DNA from: Nocardia abscessus | Lineage (GTDB): Bacteria; Actinomycetota; Actinomycetes; Mycobacteriales; Mycobacteriaceae | Direction: 5' to 3' | Length of the DNA: 64,000 nucleotides | NCBI RefSeq assembly: GCF_015477775.1 | Contig: NZ_JADLQO010000013.1 | Span: 62,001 to 126,000, forward strand | Shown: one piece after another, positions 17,913 to 27,412 of the stretch | How the letters are laid out: each line of letters opens with the position of its first letter | Numbering within the stretch: position 1 is the stretch's first letter | Notes under the pieces: model-generated | Databases searched by the model: none | Told to the model about the DNA's origin: nothing | Seen by the model: the letters and a program-made list of their open reading frames with translations, nothing else | Position numbers and translations under genes: made by a program

Positions 17913-18344
17913 TCAGGGGAATACGACGTTCTGGTTGTCGATGTTGGACTCCCATACCTGCTGTGCTGTCCTCTTCCTCCCGTGGTCGGTTTCCTTGTCG
18001 TACCGTTTGGTTTCCCTGTCGACCGCGTCCTTATACTGCTGCCACGCCGTCCGTGGCGGCGTGCCGCCACTCCGCATCGCTGTGATTGCCTGTGCCGCGA
18101 TGGCGCCCACGAGTAGGAGGTGGTACTGCTCGTGCCGCAGCAGCTGGTCTTGTGCGCTCTGTGGTGCAGAAGCTAGAAACGATCTACGCACCCAGGAGCT
18201 GGAAGCGTTGAACTGCGCTGTGATCCACTTCTCGCTGAAGAAGAAGGAATGATTGAACCTCGTTAAGGCATCGAACGGAAGCGGCGGGGCATCTATAGGG
18301 TTCCATTCACTCCAGGTCATTGGGAGGAATCCTGGCGGCGGCAT
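17913..18344 (-). CDS. DUF922-like putative zinc-dependent peptidase
   Basis: 143 residues. The C-terminal half has RHEQYHLLLVGAIAAQAITA, giving the HExxH zinc motif, followed about 40 residues later by RYDKETDHGRKRTAQQVWES. That matches the YD..TDHG......Q..W signature of DUF922 putative Zn-proteases. No signal peptide is obvious, but the start (ATG 18344) lies only three bases after the stop of the LGFP gene, so the two are translationally linked. In other actinobacteria LGFP proteins act at the mycolate cell envelope, so a wall-associated role is plausible. Confidence 0.65.
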   Translation of the reverse strand: MPPPGFLPMTWSEWNPIDAPPLPFDALTRFNHSFFFSEKWITAQFNASSSWVRRSFLASAPQSAQDQLLRHEQYHLLLVGAIAAQAITAMRSGGTPPRTAWQQYKDAVDRETKRYDKETDHGRKRTAQQVWESNIDNQNVVFP

Positions 18345-18347
18345 CGG

Positions 18348-18752
18348 TCAATCCACCTCCTCGAACTCATGCTCGGGGTCAGCACCACCGAGAAATTCGA
18401 AGACTGCGGTCTGGCCGTCGGCGCTCGACCAGAAGATAGCCCCTCGTTCGAAGTCGCTGACCCGTCCCACAACTGTCGGTCCGACGACGTGGTCGTATTC
18501 ATCTGAAGTGGGGTACCCGAGGATTCCCAACGGACCTTCCTGAGCCTGATAAGTCAGCAGAATGACCCCGTGCACCTCGAAAGGCTCAGTGTCAGGGCTG
18601 TCGTAGAGGGCGACGTTGACGCCGCCAGTTGTTGTCCAGGTGAACCACGTACCGACACCATCTCCGGTCGGGACGTTAAGAAAGGGCAGGTCGACACCTG
18701 GTCCCCAACCGCTCGCCACCAGTTCGTTGTAGCGCTGCTCAAGCCTGGTCAT
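18348..18752 (-). CDS. LGFP-repeat protein
   Basis: 134 residues from ATG 18752 (MTRLEQRYNELVASGWGPG). It contains GPLGILGYPTSDE and GRVSDFERGAIFWSSADGQT, the two halves of an LGFP repeat, with an extra domain between repeats (TWFTWTTTGGVNVALYD). LGFP repeats are characteristic of mycolic-acid bacteria and are thought to bind the cell envelope. No secretion signal is evident at this start; an upstream extension exists but lacks an ATG with a ribosome site. Cotranscribed with the DUF922-like gene. Confidence 0.7.
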   Translation of the reverse strand: MTRLEQRYNELVASGWGPGVDLPFLNVPTGDGVGTWFTWTTTGGVNVALYDSPDTEPFEVHGVILLTYQAQEGPLGILGYPTSDEYDHVVGPTVVGRVSDFERGAIFWSSADGQTAVFEFLGGADPEHEFEEVD

Positions 18753-19317
18753 GTTGACTCCATTCGTTATTGCTCCCCTTCTGCACTGGCGACCAATTGA
18801 CTGTGGTTTGCATACAATTCGAATGACTGATCTGGCGAGGAACCTCTTCGTTTCGTGCTCATCACCTCGTAACGTTACCGACAGAACACCTTTAGGCAGT
18901 GACGAACCGGGCACACCCTCGGACGGGAGCCGATCGGTACACCTGTCGCGAAGCATATCCAACCCTGGCACTGGCATCGCCGACGACCGCAGTCCCGGAG
19001 ACCGCTGCCACCGTGCATCCCATCACCTCATTCTGTTGCTCGATCGTGACGCTCCCGTGGAATCGCGGTGAGTTCAGCACGGCCATGAATCGCCTCCTCA
19101 CTCTTTCGCCCGCCGCTCTGGCGAGCTTCATTGCAAATCGTTACTCACCGATTCGGCAAACGCCCACACTCGGCGTCGATGACGAGTGTGCTCGCACAAA
19201 GACGCTGTTTGCACCGTGGCCCGAGTGTACATTTCAGGGAGACTGTCAGTATTCGGTTCATAGTGTGAATCGCCCCGGCATGTCCGGAGACTTTGATCTC
19301 TTGGAGAGGATGGAGTC
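18753..19317. other. Upstream region of the LGFP gene
   Basis: About 560 bases separate the LGFP start from an IS3 remnant. The promoter of the minus-strand pair should be here. A 60-codon minus frame beginning MAVLNSPRFHGSVTIEQQNE near 19090 might be a small gene, but support is weak. Confidence 0.3.
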
Positions 19318-19915
19318 GTGTCGTCGAGGAAGAAGTATCCGGCCGAGTTGCGTGAGCGGGCGGTGCGGATGTTTGTGGAGGTCCGTGACCAGCACCCGTC
19401 GGAGTGGGCCGCGATGCGGGCGGTCGCGGAACTGCTGGGAGTGACGCATCCGGAAACGGTCCGGACGTGGGTGCGTCAGGCCGAGGTCGACGAGGGCGCC
19501 CGCTCAGGTGTCACTTCCGACCGAGCTCGGCGTAAACCTCGCCCCCTCGACATATTACGAACATTGCAAGCGAGTCCCGACCAAGCGTCAGGTGCGTGAG
19601 GAGAACCTGAAACTGGAAGTCCAGCGCGTGCATCGCGAGAACTTCGGTGTCTACGGCGCCCGGAAAGTGTGGCTGCAGTTGAACCGGGAAGGCCACCGAG
19701 TGGCCCGCTGCACGGTCGAGAGGCTGATGCGTGAGCTCGGCCTGCGCGGGGTGTCGCGAGGCCGCGTCACACGCACCACGATCCCGGATCCGGCCGCTGA
19801 CCGGCCCGCGGACCTGGTGCAGCGGAAGTTCACGCCGCCGGCGCCGAACCGTATATGGGTTGCCGACATCACGTATGTGTCCACCTGGTCGGATGGCTGG
19901 CCGTTCACGTCAGGG
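19318..19915 (+). mobile_element. IS3-family remnant with internal deletion
   Basis: GTG 19318 begins an OrfA (KKYPAELRERAVRMFVEVRD, then LLGVTHPETVRTWVRQAEVD). After about 60 codons it changes to the OrfB N-terminus in another frame (LGVNLAPSTYYEHCKR). OrfB runs through NFGVYGARKVWLQLNREGHR and PNRIWVADITYVSTWSDGWP, which includes the first catalytic Asp, and is cut at about 19905. The rest of the integrase core is missing. A non-functional fragment converging on the next gene. Confidence 0.75.
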
Positions 19916-21016
19916 CCCTCCGGGCGGTAGGAGGTCCGGCCGTCCTGGTGTGCCGAATCGGCCGGCGATGATGTCGTCCATTGGCAATGTCGCCAACCGA
20001 AGCCGTTCGTCGACGCCGATGTCGCCCCAGCGCTGGAGCATGCCATTGGGCAGGGTGATCCACCGCCATCTATCCACGAAGACCAGGATGTCGGCGCCGG
20101 GGAGATCGACGACAAAGGCCCGGTGGTAGGGGTGGATGTTGTTGGTGAACGGTGTCGGTAGGCCCGCGAAGAACATCGTCATGAGCACGTCGTAGTGGGG
20201 TTGAATGACGGTGCGTTGCTCGTTCTCGAGAAGTTCCTGGTTACCTTCCACAACCAGCCCGGTCGTGATCTTGTTCCACGCGGCGCCGTATGAACGTGTC
20301 GGGAATCCGCGGAGAAATTGCGGGATGCCACCGAGATAGGCGGTGTACTCGGCGAACCGATCGTGGAGATGACCGAGTTTGATCGCCTCGGTCGGATGGT
20401 CGAGATACGCCTCGTGGAGCCAAGCGAGGTCGAAGAAGATGTCGCGGCCGATCCGCACCATGATCGATTGCTCGATGACGCCAGGATCTGTGTCGAGACC
20501 ACCGACGACCGCACCTCCGGCCATGCGCCCCAACCCGGCCCAGAGCAGCTCAAGTGGGGCGGTGACGTAGAGATCGCGGTAGTAGCCGTAGAGGTCGATG
20601 ATCCGCGGACGGTTCGCGGCCCAGCCGAGCGTGGGTTCCCACTCGACATGAGCAGCGTCGTTGGCCTTGGCCAGCGCTCGATTGGTGTAAAAGGACTTTC
20701 GGTCCGAATAGTGGAGTTGCTGATCGTCGAGGCTGGGCAGCGGTTCGATATCGAGGCGGGCCATGGTCTTCACACCGACCTTGCCGTCTGAGGGCTCGAT
20801 GCCTCGCGACTGTTTGAACGCCGAGACAGCGGTGGCGGTTTCGTCACCGAACGATCCGTCGGCGCCGAATTTCGGCAGATCGAATCCGAGGTCGATCAGG
20901 GCCCACTGGACACGGCGGACAGAGATGCCGTTGTCACCGCGACCCATGACGCGAGTGCCGGCCGCACACGACTCAAGGACGCTGCCGTTCGCGAAGCGAG
21001 GATTGCCGAGACTCAT
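19910..21016 (-). CDS. Protein with N-terminal peptidoglycan-binding domain and large unknown domain
   Basis: 368 residues. Residues about 30-88 form a PG_binding_1 domain (VRRVQWALIDLGFDL, DGSFGDETATAVSAFKQSRG, KVGVKTMARLD). The remaining 270 residues have no family I recognise; they are rich in aromatic and helical segments (WAANRPRIIDLYGYYRDLYV, FDLAWLHEAYLDHPTEAIKL, NNIHPYHRAFVVDLPGADIL). No signal peptide. The same domain type opens the metallopeptidase at 44504 and the TcA-like protein at 60003, so this may be a cargo- or envelope-targeting module shared across the island. Start ATG 21016 is followed by a short leader before the domain. Confidence 0.65.
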   Translation of the reverse strand: MSLGNPRFANGSVLESCAAGTRVMGRGDNGISVRRVQWALIDLGFDLPKFGADGSFGDETATAVSAFKQSRGIEPSDGKVGVKTMARLDIEPLPSLDDQQLHYSDRKSFYTNRALAKANDAAHVEWEPTLGWAANRPRIIDLYGYYRDLYVTAPLELLWAGLGRMAGGAVVGGLDTDPGVIEQSIMVRIGRDIFFDLAWLHEAYLDHPTEAIKLGHLHDRFAEYTAYLGGIPQFLRGFPTRSYGAAWNKITTGLVVEGNQELLENEQRTVIQPHYDVLMTMFFAGLPTPFTNNIHPYHRAFVVDLPGADILVFVDRWRWITLPNGMLQRWGDIGVDERLRLATLPMDDIIAGRFGTPGRPDLLPPGGP

Positions 21017-21228
21017 AGTCGGTCCAGGAGGTCGAAGGGGCCTGCTTGAAATCCACCATATTTTCGGGTGTCGAGCTTTTCGCGAGTACCGGGCTACTCG
21101 ATTGGTAGCTGGTCACGTTGTGCGGGCAGGCAGGGTCGGCCCTCGGCGAGAATGACGAGGGCGTCGAAGAACCGTAGCCTCAGCGGGACGTCCGACGATG
21201 TGGACGAAGCGGCAGCTGATCGACGGCA

Positions 21229-21543
21229 TCAGGTGGCGGACCCGGGCCGAGTGCCGCGGCGCGACGTCCCAGCCCAACCTGGGACGTCGCCGCCGGGTAG
21301 TGCCGGTTGTCGCCCACCGGCCTTCGACCGGACCACTTTACCGGGCGCCGCGATGTCGTCCAACGATGCTACAACCGGCTTGAGCCATTGCCGCCCCCGA
21401 TGCGACAACACCGCGACCTCGTACCAAGGCCGCTCGGTAGAGTCAGACAAGTTGAGGTCCAACTCGTCATCCTGGATGGCTGCGACAACCCTCTCGTGTT
21501 TGGTTCTGTCGTCGGGGCCTGGGCCGGTAATCCCTAGTTCCAC
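21229..21543 (-). CDS. Hypothetical protein, possibly a fragment
   Basis: 104 residues from GTG 21543. The first part is protein-like (RVVAAIQDDELDLNLSDSTE, WYEVAVLSHRGRQWLKPVVA); the last 25 residues are low complexity. Family unknown. The 5' side is bounded by a stop seven codons before the GTG, so it may be the relic of a longer gene. It lies between the peptidoglycan-binding gene and an IS30 remnant. Confidence 0.3.
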   Translation of the reverse strand: MELGITGPGPDDRTKHERVVAAIQDDELDLNLSDSTERPWYEVAVLSHRGRQWLKPVVASLDDIAAPGKVVRSKAGGRQPALPGGDVPGWAGTSRRGTRPGSAT

Positions 21544-21779
21544 GAATCGCTTGGTGATTCCACGATGGGTGCCCCATCAACGCCCGGCTGCAACAGCCAC
21601 GCAGTGCCTGGAAATCGCGCTCATCCATTGAGCGAGAATCCTCCCGGATGCCATTCCACCGGCACGCTAGGAACAGATAGACCACCAGCCCTGGCTGGGC
21701 AGGTCGGTATCGCGCATGGGTACGTGTCGGCAATGTAGACGCTGACTACCACCCAGCGGCTGGTCTATGCGGATCACAT

Positions 21780-22830
21780 CGCACTGTAAGCGCGACTTTC
21801 GCGATTCGGGCACCATGGGCCGATACGGCACCGAGCAACGTTAACGCAGCCGCCGCACACCTCTGCGATGCTCTGCACCGCGATGTTCTTCGAGGGCCGA
21901 TTTCGCCGCCACTCTCGTGCCGAGTTGCTGATCGAAAAGCATCCCCAGATGCGGAAGGGGCAGGCGGACCAGAACCGTGAACCGGGTGGTCCGCTCGACG
22001 AGGGTGCCGATTGCCGACCGGTCGGTCCCGATGATCAGGCCGCCTTCCCAATGGCCCGGGATCACGCGATCGTCGGCCTCGGACGAGCGCTCGCCGATCA
22101 GCACGTCGGGAGTGACGTGGGCGCAGGCCACACGCTTGGCGCGGGCCCGCGGCATCCGCAGTGACCGGCCGGTCCGCAGATTCAAGATCAGTTCTCGGTC
22201 CAGAGCACCCCGTCCTTCGATATACAGTGCCTGGTAGATGGCTTCGTGGCTGATCCGCATCGACTTGTCATCGGGGAAGTCGATCCGCAGCCGCCGTGAG
22301 ATCTGCTCAGGGCTCCACGCCTGCACCCATTGCCGGTCCGCGCGGTGCGGCTTGTTCCGGCCGGTCCATGTTCCGATCGCCGGGCCAGCAGCGATCCTGC
22401 CGTTCGCGTCGGCGATTCGCCCCGATAGTCGATGCTGGACATATTCCCGAAGTTGTTGGTTATCAACGAGTTTCGCTGTCTTCGGGCGTCTGCGAACAGT
22501 TCAGCCTTCCACTGCGCAACCGAGGCGCGGTAATCGAGCTTTCCTCCCCGCGTCGCTGCGTTGCGCCGCAACTCCCGCGAGATGGTCGACGGGCTGCCGC
22601 CCAACACCTGCACGATCTGCCGAACTCCCTTGCCCTGCACCCTGAGCAGCGCGCAACTCCGCCCGCCGAAGGGTGAGGAAGGCGCGTCGACGGTGTATTC
22701 GGGCCGTGGGCGCGGGGCAAGCGTGCCCGGATCCGCTCGACCAGCGTGCCCAACCCTGCCAGCGCCGCGCCGCAGTGTCCTCCATCGTGCTGCCGCACAC
22801 GCCAGCCTGCCCTGACACCCCGTGGTAGTC
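21780..22830 (-). pseudogene. IS30-family transposase, frameshifted
   Basis: The minus strand holds a nearly full IS30 transposase in pieces. The N-terminal HTH is GVRQIVQVLGGSPSTISREL. The middle is WSPEQISRRLRIDFPDDKSM and SHEAIYQALYIEGRGALDRE. The DDE core begins at VIPGHWEGGLIIGTDRSAI (first Asp in GTD) with TLVERTTRFTVLV. The third acidic motif region is lost after RVAAKSALEE. Several frameshifts make it inactive. Confidence 0.65.
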
Positions 22831-23234
22831 CACCGTCGGCACGGGCCCGTGACGGAATCGGTAGCCGTGCTCGATGGTCAGGCATAACCATATGTCCAAG
22901 TCCTCGAGCGCTGGTAGGTGGGGGTTGTAGCGGGGCGCTGGCCGGGGAATGCGCAGGGCCGCGGTGTGGACGGAGAGATGAAGTTGGCTACCGTCAGCAG
23001 CTCGGCATCGAAGGGCGATGGGAGCGCATCGCGTTGTCGGACAGTCATGAGCATGGTTTACGAATCTGCGACATTTGCCGCGAATCTTGCATACGCTGAA
23101 CGTACGGCTTCCCAGCAAATGATGCTTCTCAACCGAATTAGACCAGAAACAGTCGAAGTATCGCAGGTCAGAGTTGCCTTTCTTCATCAGCATCACCCAC
23201 CACGCCGAAACGGGAGCGCGAGGGAGAAGAAGTG
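22831..23234. other. Upstream region of the beta-propeller gene
   Basis: About 400 bases without a supported gene. GGGAGAAGAAG immediately before 23235 is a good ribosome site. The promoter for the following plus-strand genes probably lies here. Confidence 0.3.
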
Positions 23235-24128
23235 ATGGCGGACCAGATTTCACCCCACGGACTGAGAAACATCGACCAAAGAGTTATTCAGGTCGGTGGA
23301 GGTCGACTGTCCCCGAGAGGCGTCCATGGCATAGCAGTCAGCCGGGACGGAGCACGACTGTACGCGACGGTGGACGCTTTTTCGGAACAGCATGGACAGA
23401 GTTTCCGCAGCATTCGCATTCTAGATACCGCCGCCGAATCAGTCACCGAAACCCTCATCGCGCGCGTCCCGGCGCGCGATGTCGCGGCCGGCCGCGATAG
23501 CGGGCACGTGTTCACGCTCGACGGAAGCACTGGTTGGCTCGCTAAAGTCGACACATCGAACGGACATAGCCTCGCAGAAACGCACGCCGGGACAGATCCC
23601 AACGGGCCCCAATGTCTGGCCACCACTCCGGACGGCTGGTGCATCGTCTCGGGCTTGCGTGATTCTCAGCTTTGGATCCACGATTTCGGCGTCGATGAAA
23701 AACTGCGCGGGGTCATCGCATTGGAGCGGCCCGCATTTCTTGCGGTGAGTTCGGATGGGCGCGTGTTTGTCGCGCATTCGCCCGACGAGGACATCATGGC
23801 CCCGGCCGATTCGATCTCGGTGATCGACATTTCAGGACTGACGGTTACACCCACGGTCCAAACCGCTGTCGTCACCGCTGCTGTCAAGACCGCTCGGCCG
23901 TTCACTTCATTCACCGTCAGCCCGGACGGCAGCAGGATTTATGGGGCCAGCGCGCCCGACGGCAAGTCGGTGCTTGTGTTCTCTGCCAAGACATCAGAGC
24001 TCATCGATGAGATCCCGGTCGCCGCCGGTCGGGTCGATTTGCTAGCAATCAGCCCAGACGGCCTGAGGCTGTACGCCGCGTCACCCACATCAGACCTCGT
24101 CGCGGTGATCACAATAAGCACTGGCTGA
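23235..24128 (+). CDS. YVTN-like beta-propeller repeat protein
   Basis: 297 residues from ATG 23235 (GTG 23232 is a near-identical alternative). Repeated blades have the form ...SPDG..LY.........V.V.D: GIAVSRDGARLYATVD, LAVSSDGRVFVAHSP, FTVSPDGSRIYGASA and LAISPDGLRLYAASP. This is a seven-bladed YVTN/WD40-like propeller, a scaffold or ligand-binding platform with no catalytic residues. No signal peptide is seen. It is the first non-mobile gene of the 23-26.5 kb plus-strand group that also encodes two peptidases. Partner unknown. Confidence 0.7.
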   Translation: MADQISPHGLRNIDQRVIQVGGGRLSPRGVHGIAVSRDGARLYATVDAFSEQHGQSFRSIRILDTAAESVTETLIARVPARDVAAGRDSGHVFTLDGSTGWLAKVDTSNGHSLAETHAGTDPNGPQCLATTPDGWCIVSGLRDSQLWIHDFGVDEKLRGVIALERPAFLAVSSDGRVFVAHSPDEDIMAPADSISVIDISGLTVTPTVQTAVVTAAVKTARPFTSFTVSPDGSRIYGASAPDGKSVLVFSAKTSELIDEIPVAAGRVDLLAISPDGLRLYAASPTSDLVAVITISTG

Positions 24129-24483
24129 GCACACCGTGCCTCGAACAGCCCTGGCTTGGCAAGACGAACGGCGCCGCACAAATGGATTCCAACCGGAGCG
24201 CATGGTCGGCAAGGGCTTCGTCCTACTTGTACTCGACCGGGTCACGTTCGGTGCCACGGCACTGCCGGTATTCCGGTTGGGCCGTCTCGAGGTAGCGATC
24301 ATCGTCAAAGCCGACGTGACGCGGACGATCGAGCACCGCGTATACATCGGCGCGAAGGCGACCGAAGTGTGAGTTGTTGCCTCAGCTCGCTGCGGCCGAT
24401 TCACGTAGCCCGCTACTCGCGCTGTGCTGGCCTGCCGTTCCTACGCTGCTGGGTAGCCACTCATCCAGACGGAAGGAGGGGCC
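24129..24483. other. Intergenic stretch
   Basis: About 355 bases. A 78-codon plus frame (24136-24372) exists but has no ribosome site or recognisable family. Ends with AAGGAGGGGCC, the ribosome site of the next small gene. Confidence 0.3.
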
Positions 24484-24606
24484 ATGACCGCGAAGCAGCG
24501 AACGGACTTCGACGGCGACGGGCACGCCGAGATCCTGATCCCCAGCCCGTGGGGACTGGGTGTACTCAAGCTCACCGGCGCCCGTCGACCAGTGGTCGCT
24601 CGTTAG
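24484..24606 (+). CDS. Forty-residue FG-GAP repeat fragment
   Basis: ATG 24484 follows GGAGG and encodes MTAKQRTDFDGDGHAEILIP then SPWGLGVLKL before stop TAG at 24604. DFDGDGHAEI is the calcium-binding DxDxDG loop of an FG-GAP/integrin-alpha repeat. Normal proteins of this type have several repeats; after the stop no further repeat is clearly readable in any frame. It is probably the 5' remnant of a larger FG-GAP protein, although the good start and stop allow a real small protein. Confidence 0.45.
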   Translation: MTAKQRTDFDGDGHAEILIPSPWGLGVLKLTGARRPVVAR

Positions 24607-24742
24607 TTCGACGGATCCAACCACAGGTGGACCCGTGGGGAGAAGAACCCAGGCAGCGGGGAGAACTCAAGCGGAACGCGTTCGACATCCTCCAGAGCGA
24701 GGCGTGGCCGTAAGAACCTGAACTCGACAATTGGAGGCGGAA

Positions 24743-25756
24743 ATGCCAGCATCACCGGAATTGCTCGCCGCCAGGGCGGCGCTCGAACCTGCACTCCCCG
24801 GCATCGACGGGGTCACCGGCATCGACATCGGATTTGCCGACGAGGAGGCACGCGACCCGGATGACCTCGCGGTACGGGTCTTCGTCCGCGATGCTTCCTC
24901 GATTCCCGCGGTGCTCGACGATGTCATCGGCGGGGGCGATATGCCGATCCGGGTGATTCAGCGGACGTTCGAACCGACGGCCGCGTTCGACACGAGTGCG
25001 CATCGCCCGGTCGTCGGCGGCGTATCAGTCGGCGCCGCACGCTTCGTGGCGACCGGCAACTTTCCCGTCGGCACGCTGGGGGCAATCGGTCGCACCACAA
25101 CGACCTTTCCGCCGATGGTCATCGGACTGTCGAATCATCACGTCCTGGCCCACGACGGCGATCGAAACTTCGGCGACGAAATCATCCAGCCGGAACCGAC
25201 ACCCTTCGGACGTGTGCCGAACGATCTCATCGGAAGGTTGCTGAGCTGGGAGTTTCCCGAGATCGTGTATTCGGGGATTGCGGACGCGGCGATCTGTTCC
25301 ATCGACCTACCCACGGTCGCGCTCCCGTCGATCACCGATATCGGTCTGACGGCGGGCACGAGACCGGTGTCGCTCGGCCTGCCGGTGACCAAACGTGGTC
25401 GAACGACGGGCGTCACACATGGGATCGTGACCACGGACAGTGCGGAAGAGCTTTTCGGCACCTACTACGTCGATTATAAGCATCTTCCGCCGGTCAACAA
25501 TCCACTCACCGCTCAACCGACAATCGCTCGCGAACTCAAAAATCAAGTTCAGGTGATGATCGACTTTCCCCAGTCGGCAGTCTTCGGTGAGGAGGGTGAC
25601 TCGGGCTCCGTCGTCGTCGATGGCGCCAACAGAATCGTCGGACTCTACTTCGCGGGCGGCTACGACGCGCCTGGAAATCCCATTCGCTTCGGACTGATGA
25701 CGCCGATCTCCGTCATCGAGCAGGCGCTCGGCATCAGCTTCAGCTTGCCCACCTGA
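24743..25756 (+). CDS. Trypsin-like serine protease
   Basis: 337 residues from ATG 24743 with GGAGG five bases upstream. The triad is visible: LSNHHVLA (His132 or 133), GIADAAICSI (Asp181) and EEGDSGSVVV (Ser287, GDSG). The first 70 residues form a small alpha-beta domain (GVTGIDIGFADEEARD, VRVFVRDASSIPAVL). No signal peptide, so it is cytoplasmic or exported by a non-Sec route. It is followed 34 bp later by a cysteine-peptidase-like gene; together they look like a pair of processing proteases or effectors. Family: S1/S6-like, close to plant Nal1-type proteases in domain order. Confidence 0.8.
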   Translation: MPASPELLAARAALEPALPGIDGVTGIDIGFADEEARDPDDLAVRVFVRDASSIPAVLDDVIGGGDMPIRVIQRTFEPTAAFDTSAHRPVVGGVSVGAARFVATGNFPVGTLGAIGRTTTTFPPMVIGLSNHHVLAHDGDRNFGDEIIQPEPTPFGRVPNDLIGRLLSWEFPEIVYSGIADAAICSIDLPTVALPSITDIGLTAGTRPVSLGLPVTKRGRTTGVTHGIVTTDSAEELFGTYYVDYKHLPPVNNPLTAQPTIARELKNQVQVMIDFPQSAVFGEEGDSGSVVVDGANRIVGLYFAGGYDAPGNPIRFGLMTPISVIEQALGISFSLPT

Positions 25757-25790
25757 CGCCGCACTATGCCGACCCAACCAGGAGACGATC

Positions 25791-26501
25791 ATGACGCTCG
25801 AGTTCACCGCATTCACCGCCGACAATAATGGATTCAGATTTGCCAACGGCTTCGTCACACCGATCACGGTTCCCGGAAACATCATCAAACCGCCGACGCT
25901 CAGTGGGCTATGCGGTGGAATGTCGTATGCCGCGCTCGACTACTTCAATGCCGGTAAGCCGATCCCGACCGAAAATTTCACTGCGACAGGCGGCCTTCCG
26001 CCCACGAGTACGCCGCTGTACCGACAGATCCTCGAGCGGCACGTTGCATCGCTCGGTTTGAACGTGGTCCCGCCGTTCACGCCGCTGGCCGTCCCGCTAC
26101 CGGGACTTCCGATCCCGATCTCGGTGTTACCCATCCCGGCGGACACCCACAACGTCCTCCAGTTTCTGAAGCCAAACACCTTCTGGACGAGCGCCCAGTT
26201 GACGCAACAGATTGCCGCGACGATCGCGGCGTTGCGCACAGGCAGGCCGATTCCGTTCGGATTGGTCGCTGCCACGTCGATTCTGGACTCACACGTCGTC
26301 GTGGCAACCGGATACGACGATGCCCCACCCGATGCCGCAGTGGCAACCGACTTCTTCCTCTACGACTGCCGGCATCCGATGAAGACCTGCACGTTGCGAG
26401 TGATACCGCAGTCCCAAAGTTGCGTGCTCAACTGTCCAGGCCTGCCATCCGAACCATGGAAGGCCTTCTTCGTGGAGCACTACACTGCCGCTGCGCCGTA
26501 G
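25791..26501 (+). CDS. Papain-like cysteine peptidase-fold protein
   Basis: 236 residues from ATG 25791 with AGGAG upstream. SGLCGGMSYAALDYF places a Cys41 at the start of a helix and LDSHVVVATGYDD places His168 on a later strand, the Cys-His arrangement of papain/C39-like folds. The region between is proline-rich (FTPLAVPLPGLPIPISVLPI). The C-terminus has four cysteines (YDCRHPMKTCTLRV, SQSCVLNCPG), unusual for a cytoplasmic protein. It is downstream of the serine protease in the same orientation. Its last 74 bases overlap a minus-strand frame. Activity not proven; it might be a bacteriocin-type processing peptidase or an effector. Confidence 0.65.
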   Translation: MTLEFTAFTADNNGFRFANGFVTPITVPGNIIKPPTLSGLCGGMSYAALDYFNAGKPIPTENFTATGGLPPTSTPLYRQILERHVASLGLNVVPPFTPLAVPLPGLPIPISVLPIPADTHNVLQFLKPNTFWTSAQLTQQIAATIAALRTGRPIPFGLVAATSILDSHVVVATGYDDAPPDAAVATDFFLYDCRHPMKTCTLRVIPQSQSCVLNCPGLPSEPWKAFFVEHYTAAAP

Positions 26502-27399
26502 CAGGGCTTGCGACCGTCACCGGCGCGGCGGCCGTGTCCGGCAGCAGCGGGGTCGAGAAACCGCCGGGTGGAGGTGAAGTCACCGAACGCGCTCGTGGTG
26601 AGACCGATCGACTGCTTCGGTGGATACACCAACACTCGGCTGATCGCGTGGAAGCAGAGCCCGAAGTGAGGATCTCCAGCGCGATCGCGTCGGCGAGCAA
26701 CCAACACCGACACACGCGGACGACACGCCGAAACAGGCAGTCGTGCGCGTTTTTTGTTCGTCCGCAGATGATCTTGCCGGCCGCCACCGCACGCGGCGGG
26801 CTAGCGCCTCCACACTCGCAACAAGCCGGATCGAGCAATGCCACGGCGTCGTTTACCAAGGCGTGCATCGGTGAGACAACGGCTTTGGACACCCTCTGCC
26901 GAAGGCCTCGTCCATGCCTATTTGCTGGCACGGTTGACACGAAATATGCACCCTGGTGGAAAACGGATTCCCACCTCACTATGGTGAGCAGCACGCGGAA
27001 GCCGTCTGGTTCGATCTCGGAGGAAGTCGGCGCCGGGCTCGGCGCTGGATCGCCGCCCGGCCCGCGATTCTCCGCGCCCAGATTGCGGGCCAAGGCCAGG
27101 AACATGTAGAAGTTGGGGATCTTGCGCACCGGGGTACTGGTCAGCGTCAGCCAGCGCCCCTCCGCGCCGACGCGCAGTCTCCCGTCCTCCACGGCGACCT
27201 GCCGGGCCTGGGGCCAGGGGACAGATCTTGCGTCGACACCGAACTCCCCGTGAACCACAATTTCGATATTTCCGACCTTGCCGCCGGTTCCGTCTGTGCG
27301 AATGAGCAATTCGTTGATCAGCGCCACAGCGGCCACGGCCAGTCGCGCCGTTAGGAGCGCGCAGATCACCGCCCGCCCCGGATCCTGGGAAGCATGCAT
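26428..27399 (-). CDS. Hypothetical protein next to the IS701 insertion
   Basis: 323-residue minus frame, convergent with the cysteine peptidase gene. The N-terminal 200 residues look genuine: a hydrophobic stretch (RLAVAAVALINELLI), VGNIEIVVHGEFGVDARSV and NFYMFLALARNLGAENR, then a Cys-rich segment (LLDPACCECGG). The last 70 residues are low complexity and overlap the opposite gene, so the true stop may reflect drift. The start lies 10 bp from the IS701 target site at 27409, so native promoter and perhaps 5' codons are lost. Family not recognised. Confidence 0.4.
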   Translation of the reverse strand: MHASQDPGRAVICALLTARLAVAAVALINELLIRTDGTGGKVGNIEIVVHGEFGVDARSVPWPQARQVAVEDGRLRVGAEGRWLTLTSTPVRKIPNFYMFLALARNLGAENRGPGGDPAPSPAPTSSEIEPDGFRVLLTIVRWESVFHQGAYFVSTVPANRHGRGLRQRVSKAVVSPMHALVNDAVALLDPACCECGGASPPRAVAAGKIICGRTKNAHDCLFRRVVRVCRCWLLADAIALEILTSGSASTRSAECWCIHRSSRSVSPRARSVTSPPPGGFSTPLLPDTAAAPVTVASPATAQRQCSAPRRRPSMVRMAGLDS

Positions 27400-27412
27400 A
27401 CGAAAGCCTTAG

